A stretch of 64,000 nucleotides of DNA from Sporomusa termitida (GCF_007641255.1 NZ_CP036259.1:2232001-2296000), one strand, 5' to 3'; counted from the stretch's first letter, positions 24,114 to 32,917 are shown. Notes: generated by a model from the letters alone, not told the origin. Numbers and translations: made by a program.

Positions 24114-24705
24114 GTACCGGTATTCCCGCCAGATATAAGGCAACTAAACTCTTGGCATCACAGATTTCTCCCCTGGCAACCATCCCGGCAATCTGGTGCG
24201 GGGTATATTTTTCACTGTTAATAAACTCATCTTCATCCGGTTCCTGGGCTGATTCAACCAAATCCTCAGCGAGAAAGATATGGATGATCTCATTGGAAAA
24301 GCCCGGTGTTGTATACATTGAGGTTAATTTGCGCAGTTTATTGGCGGCAAAGCCGGTTTCTTCCGCCAGTTCTCTAAGGGCACAGGCTGCCGGTGTCTCA
24401 CCGGGATCAAGCTTGCCGGCAGGTACCTCCAGCATTACCTGCTGCACAGGATGCCTGTATTGCCGGACGAGGATGACTTTACCATCGGCAGTCAGCGCGA
24501 TTACCGCCACTGCACCCGGATGTTCAACGACCTCTCTGGTTCCGCCCTTGCCATTTGGCAGCAGGACCTCATCGCGGCGTAGGTTTATCACTTTTCCCTC
24601 GAATAAACGCGTTGAGGTTATCAATTGTTCCTGAAACTCTGTTTCCGTGTGTGGCATACCAGCGCCTCCCTTAATCAATTTGGCATATTTTTTAAATACC
24701 TGCAT
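24106..24705 (-). CDS. Nudix hydrolase, ADP-ribose pyrophosphatase type
   Basis: A Nudix enzyme that hydrolyses ADP-ribose or related nucleoside diphosphates. The Nudix box GX5EX7REUXEEXGU is complete, starting at PAGKLDPGE and ending in RELAEETGF. Two starts have good ribosome sites: ATG 24705 (GGAGGT, giving 199 residues) and ATG 24657 (GGGAGG, 183 residues). The shorter form matches the usual family length. It is translationally coupled with the PHP protein downstream. Its 5' end is only 28 bases from the start of a plus-strand ORF. Confidence 0.9.
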   Translation of the reverse strand: MQVFKKYAKLIKGGAGMPHTETEFQEQLITSTRLFEGKVINLRRDEVLLPNGKGGTREVVEHPGAVAVIALTADGKVILVRQYRHPVQQVMLEVPAGKLDPGETPAACALRELAEETGFAANKLRKLTSMYTTPGFSNEIIHIFLAEDLVESAQEPDEDEFINSEKYTPHQIAGMVARGEICDAKSLVALYLAGIPVHA

Positions 24706-24710
24706 ATATT
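24683..24710 (+). promoter_or_regulatory. Sigma-E-like sequence upstream of the 41-residue ORF
   Basis: GCATATT (24683-24689), 13-base spacer, CATATATT (24703-24710) resemble the sigma-E consensus KMATATT / CATACAMT. The spacer is one or two bases shorter than usual, so the call is tentative. Confidence 0.3.
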
Positions 24711-24733
24711 ACCTCCAAAGGGAGGGATGTCCA

Positions 24734-24859
24734 ATGCAAACTATTTCCCACAAGGGCTTCTATTTCAGCGGTAAAATTAAAGACTTGCTGAAAGAATTGC
24801 ACAACCTGAGCAAAGAATATCACACCCTGCGGGAGGTTGTGCTAAAAAAACGGCAGTAA
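24734..24859 (+). CDS. 41-residue small protein, plus strand
   Basis: A short ORF, MQTISHKGFYFSG then a Lys/Leu/Glu-rich helix, ending at 24859. It is supported by AAGGGAGGG about 9 bases before its ATG and by an amphipathic helical C-terminal half. It lies opposite to its neighbours: the Nudix gene diverges from it and the P-loop gene converges, with its stop directly abutting. I recognise no family; YycC/aspartyl-phosphatase-like (Spo0E) proteins of similar size lack this pattern. It may be real, possibly sigma-E driven. Confidence 0.5.
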   Translation: MQTISHKGFYFSGKIKDLLKELHNLSKEYHTLREVVLKKRQ

Positions 24860-25522
24860 TTAGTCCATCCAGGGATAATGTGTATAGGGTTTGAGAATAA
24901 ACAGGGGTCTGCTGCTGTGGACAGAGGGTGCAAGCCAGGCCGGGACTACCACCCATTTGACAGGCAGGTCCAGGGCGGCGGCGGCCTGCTCAATAATAGG
25001 CAGACCGGCGTGTACATGGGCTGCCGTTGTTTCAGCACCAAGATTGGTATTGCTGACCAAGCCGCTGATGGTAAGGCGGGAAACCTGTTCGATCCGCCGT
25101 AGTGTGCTCATGATGCCCGCAGCGGTGCCGGTAAAAGGCCGGCGGGTATTAACAACCAGCAGGGCCTGATAGCTGATCTGGTCGAAATAGCGTTTCAACT
25201 GACCTAACGCAATGGCTGATTCACCGCCGCCGGCATCCATGACTACCCTGGTCGTGGTTTGGGCAAATATTTCAATCAGATTGTGGGGCATGATTGGCAG
25301 ATCGGCATGAGACAAGCGCGGATCAGGCGCAATGACTTTGACGCCGTTTTTTTCCAGCAGTTCGCGGTTTTCCCTGGTCCGAAAATAAGGCTTGACCAGA
25401 TCCATATCGACAATGGCTGTTTCCTGGCCGGCCTGCTGTAATTGCAGTGCATAATTAACGGCGATTTCAGTTTTGCCACTGCCAAATTCACCCACAAAAA
25501 TCGTTAGCCGATTATCTTCCAT
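24860..25522 (-). CDS. P-loop nucleotide-binding protein next to butyrate kinase
   Basis: A 220-residue ATPase of the MinD/CobQ-like P-loop class: Walker A GEFGSGKT (residues 11-18), a DMDLVKPYFRTRE segment (about 39-51) and a Walker B-like VVMDAGGGESA. A C-terminal hydrophobic segment follows (VKWVVVPAWLAPSVH). Such genes are commonly found beside butyrate kinase and 2-oxoacid:ferredoxin oxidoreductase genes in anaerobes, where they may assist cofactor or cluster insertion; that role is inference. It follows buk after 11 bases. Confidence 0.8.
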   Translation of the reverse strand: MEDNRLTIFVGEFGSGKTEIAVNYALQLQQAGQETAIVDMDLVKPYFRTRENRELLEKNGVKVIAPDPRLSHADLPIMPHNLIEIFAQTTTRVVMDAGGGESAIALGQLKRYFDQISYQALLVVNTRRPFTGTAAGIMSTLRRIEQVSRLTISGLVSNTNLGAETTAAHVHAGLPIIEQAAAALDLPVKWVVVPAWLAPSVHSSRPLFILKPYTHYPWMD

Positions 25523-25533
25523 GCGATTACCTT

Positions 25534-26607
25534 CTATTCATAGATTTTCGCTTCTTCTTCCCCGCGCAATATCCGGAGTGCGCCTGCCGCCAGGGCGGCA
25601 CATTCATCCTCACCGGGGTAGAGCAGCACCTGACTGATAAACGCCACCCGCTCACAAATCATATTGGTCAGCAGCCGGGAGTGGGCCAGACCACCGGTTA
25701 GGACAATGGCATCGAGCCGGCCCCGGACTACGGTGGCCATAGCCCCGATCTCCTTGGCTATCTGATAGGCCATAGCTTCGTAAATAAGCGCGGCCTTAGT
25801 GTCGCCGTCCATAATACGATCCTCAATCTCCCGGCCGTCATTAGTGCCGAGGTGAGCAACCAGACCCGCCTGCCCAATCAGCTTCTTTTTAATAGCCGCC
25901 AATGTATAATCGCCCGTAAAGCACATATTCACTAAGGCGTGGGAAGGTAAGCCACCAGCGCGTTCCGGCGAAAATGGGCCGGCATCATTAGGATTTGTTA
26001 CATCAATCATGCGCCCGTTCTGTTGGATTCCGACCGATATGCCGCCCCCCAGGTGAACCAGGATTAAGGTCAGGGCGTCGTAGGTTTTGCCTAAATCCCC
26101 AGCCACGCGATGGGCAACCGCTTTTAGATTAAGGGCATGAAACAAACTGCGGCGGGAGATTTCCGGCAACCCGGTAATTCTCGCTACCGGCTCCAGTTCA
26201 TCCACACTCACCGGATCAACAATAAACGCCGGAATCCCCGCCTGACCGGCAAGGCCTCTGGCCAATAACCCCCCCAGATTGGAGGCATGTTCAGTTTGTA
26301 CACCTACCTTTAAATCCGCGGCCATCGTTTCGTTTACCCTATAGGTACCGCTGGCCATCGGTTTCAAAGGACCGCCGCGCCCCACTACCGCGGCTAAATC
26401 ACAAAGCCTGATGTTATGAGCGGCCAGCGCCGCTTCCACCAATTGACGCCGATAATCATACTGATCATAAATCTGCTCAAATTTCTCCAGTTCTTCCCTG
26501 CTATGACGTATAATCTGCTCAAACTCTTTTTGCTGATTACTGTATACAGCTATTTTCGTTGAAGTTGAACCGGGATTAATTGCCAATATTTTATACTGCT
26601 CCAGCAT
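25534..26607 (-). CDS. buk: Butyrate kinase
   Basis: A 357-residue acetokinase-family enzyme that converts butyryl phosphate and ADP to butyrate and ATP, or the branched-chain equivalents. The phosphate-binding N-terminus ILAINPGSTSTKIAVY (residues 6-21), LVHLGGGISVG and VLTGGLAHS are all present. I chose ATG at 26607, which gives the usual N-terminus; a longer reading adds an implausible hydrophobic leader. No phosphotransbutyrylase is nearby, so the partner may be a 2-oxoacid pathway. Confidence 0.93.
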   Translation of the reverse strand: MLEQYKILAINPGSTSTKIAVYSNQQKEFEQIIRHSREELEKFEQIYDQYDYRRQLVEAALAAHNIRLCDLAAVVGRGGPLKPMASGTYRVNETMAADLKVGVQTEHASNLGGLLARGLAGQAGIPAFIVDPVSVDELEPVARITGLPEISRRSLFHALNLKAVAHRVAGDLGKTYDALTLILVHLGGGISVGIQQNGRMIDVTNPNDAGPFSPERAGGLPSHALVNMCFTGDYTLAAIKKKLIGQAGLVAHLGTNDGREIEDRIMDGDTKAALIYEAMAYQIAKEIGAMATVVRGRLDAIVLTGGLAHSRLLTNMICERVAFISQVLLYPGEDECAALAAGALRILRGEEEAKIYE

Positions 26608-26685
26608 TATTAGCCCCCAATATCCAATTTTAAATGACAGCAATATTATTTTATTCAGTACCAGCAGAAAAAATCCTGCAATGCA

Positions 26686-26729
26686 CAACAACAAACCTTG
26701 CCGGCAATGTGCAGCAAGGTTTGTTGTTG
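26686..26729 (-). terminator. Terminator after spo0A
   Basis: Perfect 16-bp stem (CAACAACAAACCTTGC and its complement) with a 12-base loop, between spo0A and buk. The downstream U-tract is short, but the stem is strong. Confidence 0.75.
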
Positions 26730-26748
26730 TTTTAGGGTTAATACTTAT

Positions 26749-27537
26749 CTAACTGGCTCTCATTTCCATGCGCAGTTTATCAGCAATCATTGCCATAAAT
26801 TCAGAGTTAGTCGGTTTGCCTTTATCCAGTTTGATTGTATAGCCAAACAGCTTATTGATCATTTCAATATTTCCCCGGTTCCAGGCAACCTCAATCGCAT
26901 GGCGGATGGCCCGTTCGACCCGGCTGGGGGTGGTAGAGTATTTTTCCGCAATCATCGGATAAAGAACTTTCGTTACGGCTCCCAATAGTTCTACTTCGGC
27001 AATAATCATCATAATCGCATCGCGCAGATATTGGTAACCTTTGATATGGGCCGGAATACCAATCTCCCGGATAATGTTTGTCACTTCCACATCCATAGGC
27101 CGGGTTTTGACGACCTGGGCAGTGGCGGCGGCTACCGGCCGGACGGTAATGAAAGTACCGGCAAGTTGTCTGATGCGGTTAATCAGTACGTCCATGTTAA
27201 ATGGTTTTAACACATAATAATCAGCACCCAGTTCTACTACCCGCTGCGTAATATTCTCCTGACCAAATGCAGTCAGCATGATAATCTTCGGGCGCTTGTT
27301 CGGGGAAACATTAATACGCTCCAAGACACCAATTCCGTCTAAATGCGGCATAATTATATCTAAAACTATGACATCCGGAGCTTTTTCTTCAATGATAGAT
27401 AACATCTGCTCTCCGTTAAAGGCTACCCCAACCAACTCAATATCAGGCTCTCTGTTAAGACATTCCTGTAAAATCTCCGAAAACTCCTTATTGTCGTCAG
27501 CGATAGCCACCTTAATTGTTTCTCTTGCCATTACCAT
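26749..27537 (-). CDS. spo0A: Sporulation master regulator Spo0A
   Basis: A 262-residue response regulator that starts sporulation. Receiver domain with acidic pair Asp14-Asp15, phosphoacceptor Asp60 ([13 protein letters not shown]) and conserved Lys in [10 protein letters not shown]. The C-terminal DNA-binding domain has the recognition helix [18 protein letters not shown], nearly invariant in Spo0A. It follows spoIVB in the usual order and is preceded by a sigma-H promoter with an embedded 0A box, consistent with autoregulation. Confidence 0.98.
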   Translation of the reverse strand: MVMARETIKVAIADDNKEFSEILQECLNREPDIELVGVAFNGEQMLSIIEEKAPDVIVLDIIMPHLDGIGVLERINVSPNKRPKIIMLTAFGQENITQRVVELGADYYVLKPFNMDVLINRIRQLAGTFITVRPVAAATAQVVKTRPMDVEVTNIIREIGIPAHIKGYQYLRDAIMMIIAEVELLGAVTKVLYPMIAEKYSTTPSRVERAIRHAIEVAWNRGNIEMINKLFGYTIKLDKGKPTNSEFMAMIADKLRMEMRAS

Positions 27538-27583
27538 TGGAATCCTCTCCCTGCTAAATCGTATAAATTACTATATTTTATCT

Positions 27584-27610
27584 ATTCGACAAACACGCAC
27601 CATTTCCTTC
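27584..27610 (-). promoter_or_regulatory. Sigma-H promoter of spo0A with overlapping 0A box
   Basis: On the minus strand GAAGGAAAT (27610-27602), 11-base spacer, GTCGAAT (27590-27584) match RNAGGAWWW / RNNGAAT. TGTCGAA (27591-27585), the canonical 0A box, covers the -10. Geometry is identical to the spoIIAA promoter. Confidence 0.75.
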
Positions 27611-27716
27611 CTTGTTTGGAAAAAGAATCCATTTTATTTTTTTCTGAAAATCCAAATCGTATCTTAATTATATAGATAGCCTGAGAATGTGACAAGTATT
27701 TTTAATACTGTAGCTG

Positions 27717-29114
27717 TCAGGCCGCGGCGGACGGAGCGGCGCTAGCAGAAAAACTGCCAGAAAACGTAAATAGTTTTCTGGCTGAATTGCGTTCTTTTTT
27801 CGGGATTATACCGCTTTCCATGAGCATCCAGTCCACGAAGCAGCCATAACCGCTTGTTGGATCATGGACAAAAACATGGGTAACGGCACCGACTATTTTA
27901 CCGTTTTGAATAATGGGACTGCCGCTCATACCCTGGACGATACCACCGGTCTTTTCGATTAATTTGGGATCAGTTACTTTAATAACCAAGCCTTTGCTTT
28001 CCGGTATTTCCTGTAAATTTATTTTCTGGATTTCAATACTGAACTGTTCAATTGTCTGTCCGTCAACTACTGTCAGCATTTCCGCCGGCCCTACCTGCAC
28101 CTGGCTCATAGAAGCGATCGGAATTGCCTGGGGATATTTCTCATTCGGCAGGGTAGCGGTTAATTCGCCATAAATGCCAAAAGGGGTATTTTTATTAATA
28201 TGTCCCAGCAATTGATCTTCTTCAATAAATACGCCAATCTTCTCTCCGGGATGGCCCCTGGTGCCGTGTTGAATGCCGGAGACGGTGGCCAGCACGATCT
28301 TGCCTTGTTCGCAGTCAATCGGCTGGTTTGTGTCACTGTCAGTAATAATATGACCGAGAGCCCCGTAGATTTTTGAATCCGGTTCATAAAAAGACAGGGT
28401 GCCAACGCCGGCGGCACTGTCGCGCACAAACAAACCAATTCGATAACGTTTGGTATCATGACATAACGCCGGTGACACATTAATATGTTGCTGTCCTTCT
28501 GCGCGCTTAATCAGCACATCAATGGCGCGGTTATTTTTCCCGTTATCATCAATAATTTCGGCTACCTGTGTGTCGCTTTGCACCGGAATGCCATTAATGC
28601 TGATAATGACATCGCCTACTGTAATGCCGGCATCTTTGGCCGGTGTTACATACTGGCCCTGCATATTGAGGACCGGTGAATTACCGACAACAATGACACC
28701 TTGGGATCGCAGCATGACACCAATCGAATGTCCGCCTGGAACCAGCCTAACGGGCGGCAATACATCCACCTGCACCGTACGAAAGGGTATTATTCCAAAC
28801 AGCTTAAACTCGACAGTGGATTGTCCGAGTTTGACAGGTTCAAGCGATACCGGCCGCGATAAGGCAATGATTGGTAAGGTTGCATGGGTTTGGACCCGGA
28901 TACTGCCACCATCATGCCTGACGTTAACGGTCAACGGAAAATTTACATCAAATAAGGCTGACTCACCTTCGATAATCCGGATATGCACGGGAAGACCGTA
29001 AATACTGCGGAATTGGGGAGAAAGACAAAATGCAAAGATTGCGCTGATAATTAATACTGCCCAAATCAGCCTGCTGCTCAATAGCCGGTTAAATCTTGTC
29101 ATATTTTCTTCCAT
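27717..29114 (-). CDS. spoIVB: SpoIVB peptidase
   Basis: A 465-residue S55 serine peptidase secreted from the forespore to trigger pro-sigma-K processing in the mother cell. N-terminal membrane anchor (about residues 10-30), PDZ domain (about 115-185, DAGITVGDVIISINGIPVQS), then the peptidase domain with catalytic His in YGALGHIITD and Ser in GMSGSPIIQNGKIVGAVTH. It is longer than the 425-residue Bacillus protein, partly through an Ala/Ser-rich C-terminal tail. The start is uncertain among ATG 29114, an adjacent GTG and ATG 29099. It lies between recN and spo0A as usual. Confidence 0.95.
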   Translation of the reverse strand: MEENMTRFNRLLSSRLIWAVLIISAIFAFCLSPQFRSIYGLPVHIRIIEGESALFDVNFPLTVNVRHDGGSIRVQTHATLPIIALSRPVSLEPVKLGQSTVEFKLFGIIPFRTVQVDVLPPVRLVPGGHSIGVMLRSQGVIVVGNSPVLNMQGQYVTPAKDAGITVGDVIISINGIPVQSDTQVAEIIDDNGKNNRAIDVLIKRAEGQQHINVSPALCHDTKRYRIGLFVRDSAAGVGTLSFYEPDSKIYGALGHIITDSDTNQPIDCEQGKIVLATVSGIQHGTRGHPGEKIGVFIEEDQLLGHINKNTPFGIYGELTATLPNEKYPQAIPIASMSQVQVGPAEMLTVVDGQTIEQFSIEIQKINLQEIPESKGLVIKVTDPKLIEKTGGIVQGMSGSPIIQNGKIVGAVTHVFVHDPTSGYGCFVDWMLMESGIIPKKERNSARKLFTFSGSFSASAAPSAAA

Positions 29115-29272
29115 CACTCCCTATTACATTCTTCCCAAATTTCCCACTCAGCCTTTCATTTGCTTACATTTTGTTCAACCGGTTGCAAACTTAAAGTTTC
29201 CCGAATTCAAAGGGGATTATTCCGGAATTATTAGCATTTATTGACTTGGAATCTGATTTTCGGCCTTTTAAA

Positions 29273-29304
29273 CAAAAAAAATAGCGCAAGCTCACGCTTA
29301 CGCT
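29273..29304 (-). terminator. Terminator of recN
   Basis: A 9-bp stem (one G-T pair) AGCGTAAGC/GCTTGCGCT with a 4-base loop, followed on the minus strand by eight T. The recN stop codon (29298-29300) is inside the stem. Confidence 0.88.
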
Positions 29305-31007
29305 TTATATTTCCAATTTGCTTTTTTTTTCATTGACTTTTCTAACATCTGGGCCGCATTCTCCAGGGAAAGCTGGGTTAAATCGCCTGAGGCCATTCGC
29401 GCCAATTCTTTCAATTGACTCTCAGGGGTCAGCCGGGTTACCCGGGTTACTGTCCTCTCTTCGGCAATAATTTTTTCGATGTAAATATGGCTGTCGGCCA
29501 TCGAAGCAATTTGCGGCAGGTGGGTGATACATAAAACCTGTTTATCGAATGCCGCAATTCTGGCAATTTTTTCCGCCATCTTTTGCGCGGTTTGGCCGCC
29601 AATGCCGGCATCAACTTCATCAAATACCATAGTGGCCGTTTCCTCACGTTCGGCGCAAACCGTTTTTATGGCCAGGGCGAGCCGCGACAATTCGCCGCCA
29701 GAGGCAACTTTCTGTAATAACCGGGGTTCTTCTCCCGGATTGGCCGAAAATAGAAAAACGACATCATTGGCGCCGGTTGCTGAATATTGGTCATTGCGTT
29801 TAACATCGACGATAAATTGGGCTTTAGGCATCCCCAGATCACCCAGGTGGCCGGAGATTTGCCGGCCCATTTCCGCTCCTGCCAGCTGCCTTAGCCGGTC
29901 AAGCTCATTGGCGAACTCTTGCATTTGCCGCTTAAGTTCAGCTTCCTGCTGCTCAAGGCTGTTTATTCGTTCATCATAATGCGTAATGGCCGCCAATTCC
30001 TCAGCCGCCTGCTCAGAATACGTCAATATCTCCTGGACGGTTGCCCCGTATTTTTTTTTCAGCCGGTGGATGATATCAAGCCGGTCTTCCAGCTTAGCTA
30101 GCTTAGCCGGGTTAAAATCCATATTTTCACGATAATCCCTAAGTTCACCCATGGTTTCTTCCAGCTGGTACAGTGCTTCAGCTACAATCTCCACCTGCTG
30201 ATTAATGGTCTCATCAAAGCGGGCGGCCGACGCCAGATCCCTTTTTATATCAGTCAGGCAGGCTATGATGCCATTAAAGCCTTTATTTCCCTGACTCAAC
30301 AGCATGTAGGAACGGGATACGGCGTGAGAAATTTTTTCGGCATTAGCCAGAACCTTAACCTGGCTTACCAGCTGCTCTTCTTCATTTGGCGCTAAGGCGG
30401 CAGCGGCAATCTCCTGCGTTTGCCAGGTAAGCATCTCTTCGCGCTGCAGGCGTTCCCGGGAATCCCGGCTGATGGCGGCTAATTCATTTTTAACTTTTTG
30501 CCATTCCCGGTAAGCACTGCGGTATTGTACAAGTTTGGTTTTTATGCCGGTGGCAAAAGCATCGGTAAGTTCCAGATGGGTTTCCGGCTTTAACAGGGCT
30601 TGATTTTCGTGTTGACCATGCATATCCACAAGTTTTTCACAAATTTGCCGCAGCATGCCCAGCGTTGCCTGGCAACCGTTGATATGAATAGTATTCTTGC
30701 CATGTTTGCTTAAGCGGCGGGCAATAATTACCGTGCCGCCATCATCAACAGCAATCCCCTGCTTATCCAGAAAGGAGTGCAGGCTATCAATACCTGCTAT
30801 GTCAAAAACTGCCTCGATACGGAAATAATCAGTACCTGAACGGATAGAGTCACCGGAGGCTCTGCCGCCAATAATGGCTGACAGGGCATCGATTAAAATG
30901 GATTTGCCGGCCCCTGTTTCTCCGGTCAGGATATTAAGACCAGGTACAAATTCAATATGCGCCTTATCAATCAGGGCAAAATTGACGACAGTAAGTGACT
31001 TTAACAT
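29298..31007 (-). CDS. recN: DNA repair protein RecN
   Basis: A 569-residue SMC-like ATPase that gathers double-strand breaks. Walker A GETGAGKS (residues 29-36), long central coiled coil (about 150-360), ABC signature LQKVASGGELSRLALAIK and Walker B MVFDEVDAGIGG. A basic C-terminal tail follows. Full length. It lies between argR (12-base gap) and spoIVB, as in Bacillus. The upstream AGGAGAGG site fixes the ATG. Confidence 0.97.
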   Translation of the reverse strand: MLKSLTVVNFALIDKAHIEFVPGLNILTGETGAGKSILIDALSAIIGGRASGDSIRSGTDYFRIEAVFDIAGIDSLHSFLDKQGIAVDDGGTVIIARRLSKHGKNTIHINGCQATLGMLRQICEKLVDMHGQHENQALLKPETHLELTDAFATGIKTKLVQYRSAYREWQKVKNELAAISRDSRERLQREEMLTWQTQEIAAAALAPNEEEQLVSQVKVLANAEKISHAVSRSYMLLSQGNKGFNGIIACLTDIKRDLASAARFDETINQQVEIVAEALYQLEETMGELRDYRENMDFNPAKLAKLEDRLDIIHRLKKKYGATVQEILTYSEQAAEELAAITHYDERINSLEQQEAELKRQMQEFANELDRLRQLAGAEMGRQISGHLGDLGMPKAQFIVDVKRNDQYSATGANDVVFLFSANPGEEPRLLQKVASGGELSRLALAIKTVCAEREETATMVFDEVDAGIGGQTAQKMAEKIARIAAFDKQVLCITHLPQIASMADSHIYIEKIIAEERTVTRVTRLTPESQLKELARMASGDLTQLSLENAAQMLEKSMKKKANWKYKA

Positions 31008-31019
31008 GATTACCTCTCC

Positions 31020-31490
31020 TCAAACCACGCCGATTCCACTACCCATGAGCGACCGGAATTTAGCAATAACCTGCGGCACAGCCTCCAGTGGTTTTACAAG
31101 GACAAAAATAGTATCATCACCGGCTACTGTGCCAATAATCTCAGGCCATTTCACATAGTCGATCGTATAAGCCACAGCCTGGGCGGTTCCCGGCAGGGTG
31201 CGGAGAACGACAATATTCTGACTGAAATCAATGGCAACAATCGAGTCCCGAAACGTTCGCTCCAGCCGGGCCTGGGACATAATGACATTTTGTTCGGGGG
31301 GAAATGCATACCGGTACCGGCCATCCCCTGTCGGCACCTTAATCAGCATAAGCTCTTTAATATCACGGGAAACAGTTGCCTGGGTAACATCAATACCATG
31401 TTTACTCAGAGCCTCAGCCAGGTCTTCCTGGGTTTCGATTATATAGCGGTCAATAATCTCTTTCGTCTTTGAGTGCCGCAAAGCCTTCAA
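31020..31490 (-). CDS. argR: Arginine repressor ArgR/AhrC
   Basis: A 156-residue hexameric transcription factor that senses L-arginine. The N-terminal winged helix carries GIDVTQATVSRDIKELML; the C-terminal hexamer domain contains GTVAGDDTIFVLVK with the arginine-binding GDDT. I chose TTG at 31490, 8 bases after AAGGAG, giving the standard length; the ATG 8 codons upstream lies in the preceding gene and before the ribosome site. Arginine genes are not in the window. Confidence 0.95.
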   Translation of the reverse strand: MKALRHSKTKEIIDRYIIETQEDLAEALSKHGIDVTQATVSRDIKELMLIKVPTGDGRYRYAFPPEQNVIMSQARLERTFRDSIVAIDFSQNIVVLRTLPGTAQAVAYTIDYVKWPEIIGTVAGDDTIFVLVKPLEAVPQVIAKFRSLMGSGIGVV

Positions 31491-31491
31491 G

Positions 31492-32061
31492 CTATCCACT
31501 CCTTTTCTTCTCAATCAGATATAGAATTGGCGGAAAGTTCGTTTGGTTTACCATTGACCAGCAGGCAACAGAAAACTTTTTTTGATCAATAGCAGCCAGA
31601 TACTGATGCAATTCCCGTAGCTCCAGCCGGCCCTGCTCATAACCGGGATAGGCCGCGATTGTCATCAGACCTTCGGTATTGAGCAATTGCAGCGTTTGCG
31701 CAATTGCCTGGATGGTTGTTTGCGGCAGCGTGCTTAGTTTATGATCGCCGCCCGGCAGATAGCCCAGATTGAACATGGCTGCGTCTACCGGCTGTTTTAT
31801 GTAGCGGGTTATATGAGCGTGACTGTCCAAAACAAGGTGAACCTTAGCCGCTACTTCATATTTGGCAAGCAGCTCCTTTGTGTTCGTGAGAGCCTGGGAT
31901 TGAATATCAAAAGCCCAGACAACAGTGGCAGCAGGAGTATTAGCCGCCAGAAACAAAGTATCTTGACCATTGCCGGCGGTAGCATCAACAACCAGACCGG
32001 CAGTGGCCAGCCTGGGCTTCAGCAGCCGCTGCGCCATCATAACGGCATTAACCACTTGCAT
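31492..32061 (-). CDS. mnmM: SAM-dependent methyltransferase, MnmM (YtqB) family
   Basis: A 189-residue class I methyltransferase. SAM motif VVDATAGNGQDTLFLA (residues about 23-38), then DSHAHITRYI and the motif-IV stretch FNLGYLPGGDHKLST characteristic of the YtqB/MnmM family, which methylates 5-aminomethyl-2-thiouridine in tRNA. I chose the ATG with GAGGCGA upstream, overlapping nadK by 14 bases; a longer reading adds 13 residues. It ends 1 base before argR. Confidence 0.88.
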   Translation of the reverse strand: MQVVNAVMMAQRLLKPRLATAGLVVDATAGNGQDTLFLAANTPAATVVWAFDIQSQALTNTKELLAKYEVAAKVHLVLDSHAHITRYIKQPVDAAMFNLGYLPGGDHKLSTLPQTTIQAIAQTLQLLNTEGLMTIAAYPGYEQGRLELRELHQYLAAIDQKKFSVACWSMVNQTNFPPILYLIEKKRSG

Positions 32062-32917
32062 GCTGGTCGCCTCGCCGTAATTTAGTACGCAGTTTCTCAT
32101 AATAGCTCTTGCCGGTAAACCGGATGAAGCGGGCCCGAAAAGGGGAGCGCCGGACCACTACCGTATCGTCTGGCAGCAGATTATACACGGTTTGCCCGTC
32201 TACGGTAAGGACAATATCATCATGAGCCGCCTGCATCCGTACTTTAATTTCTGCATTTTCGGAAATAACCAGGGCCCGTGAATGCAGTGTATGCGGGCAG
32301 ATTGGCGTAATAACGATTACTTTCAGTTCCGGGTTAATAATAGGCCCGCCTGAGGATAACGAGTAGCCTGTTGAACCGGTTGAAGTGGCAATAATCAGGC
32401 CATCGGCAGGGTAGTCGGCCGTCAGCTCTTCATCGATAAACAATTTTAATTTTATCATGCGTGAGAAGCCGCCTTTGGCGACAACAACGTCATTTAAGGC
32501 CGGTGAGATGTAAATAGGACTGCCATTGCGGATGACAAGGGCATCCAGCATCAGGCGTTCTTCGATATAATAATCACCGCCCAGCAACCTGTCTAAGGCA
32601 ATATTCAGATCAGGCACCTCAATCTCAGTTAAGAAGCCAAGGTTCCCCATATTTACACCACAGACAGGAATACCGAAGGGAGCAATCTCCCGGGCAGTAT
32701 GTAAAAGTGTTCCGTCCCCCCCCAGGGTAATGCCGAAAGTAATATCATTTTTTACACATTCCATTTTTCCGGCCAAATGAGTACACTTAAGTTCCAAAGC
32801 AGCCTCTTCCGGCAGCACCACGTTAACATTGCGTTCCTTAAAATACTGCACAATCCAGCCCAACACTGTACTGATACTCTGTTTTTTTGTGTTGGGAAAC
32901 AGCCCGATAGTCAACAC
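32048..32917 (-). CDS. nadK: NAD kinase
   Basis: A 289-residue enzyme that phosphorylates NAD to NADP. The nucleotide-binding GGDGTLL (66-72) and the NE/D-type region (GVNMGNLGFLTEIE) are intact, as is the GSTGYSLSSGGPI loop. It lies between tlyA (14-base gap) and mnmM in a long housekeeping operon. The start is TTG behind GAGGTG. Confidence 0.96.
   Translation of the reverse strand: MLTIGLFPNTKKQSISTVLGWIVQYFKERNVNVVLPEEAALELKCTHLAGKMECVKNDITFGITLGGDGTLLHTAREIAPFGIPVCGVNMGNLGFLTEIEVPDLNIALDRLLGGDYYIEERLMLDALVIRNGSPIYISPALNDVVVAKGGFSRMIKLKLFIDEELTADYPADGLIIATSTGSTGYSLSSGGPIINPELKVIVITPICPHTLHSRALVISENAEIKVRMQAAHDDIVLTVDGQTVYNLLPDDTVVVRRSPFRARFIRFTGKSYYEKLRTKLRRGDQHASG

Noticed and set aside
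29118-29297. Sigma-F/G promoter upstream of spoIVB
   Set aside because: GGGAAGAATG near 29128 fits the sigma-F -10, but no GYWTA lies 15-16 bases upstream, so I do not call it.
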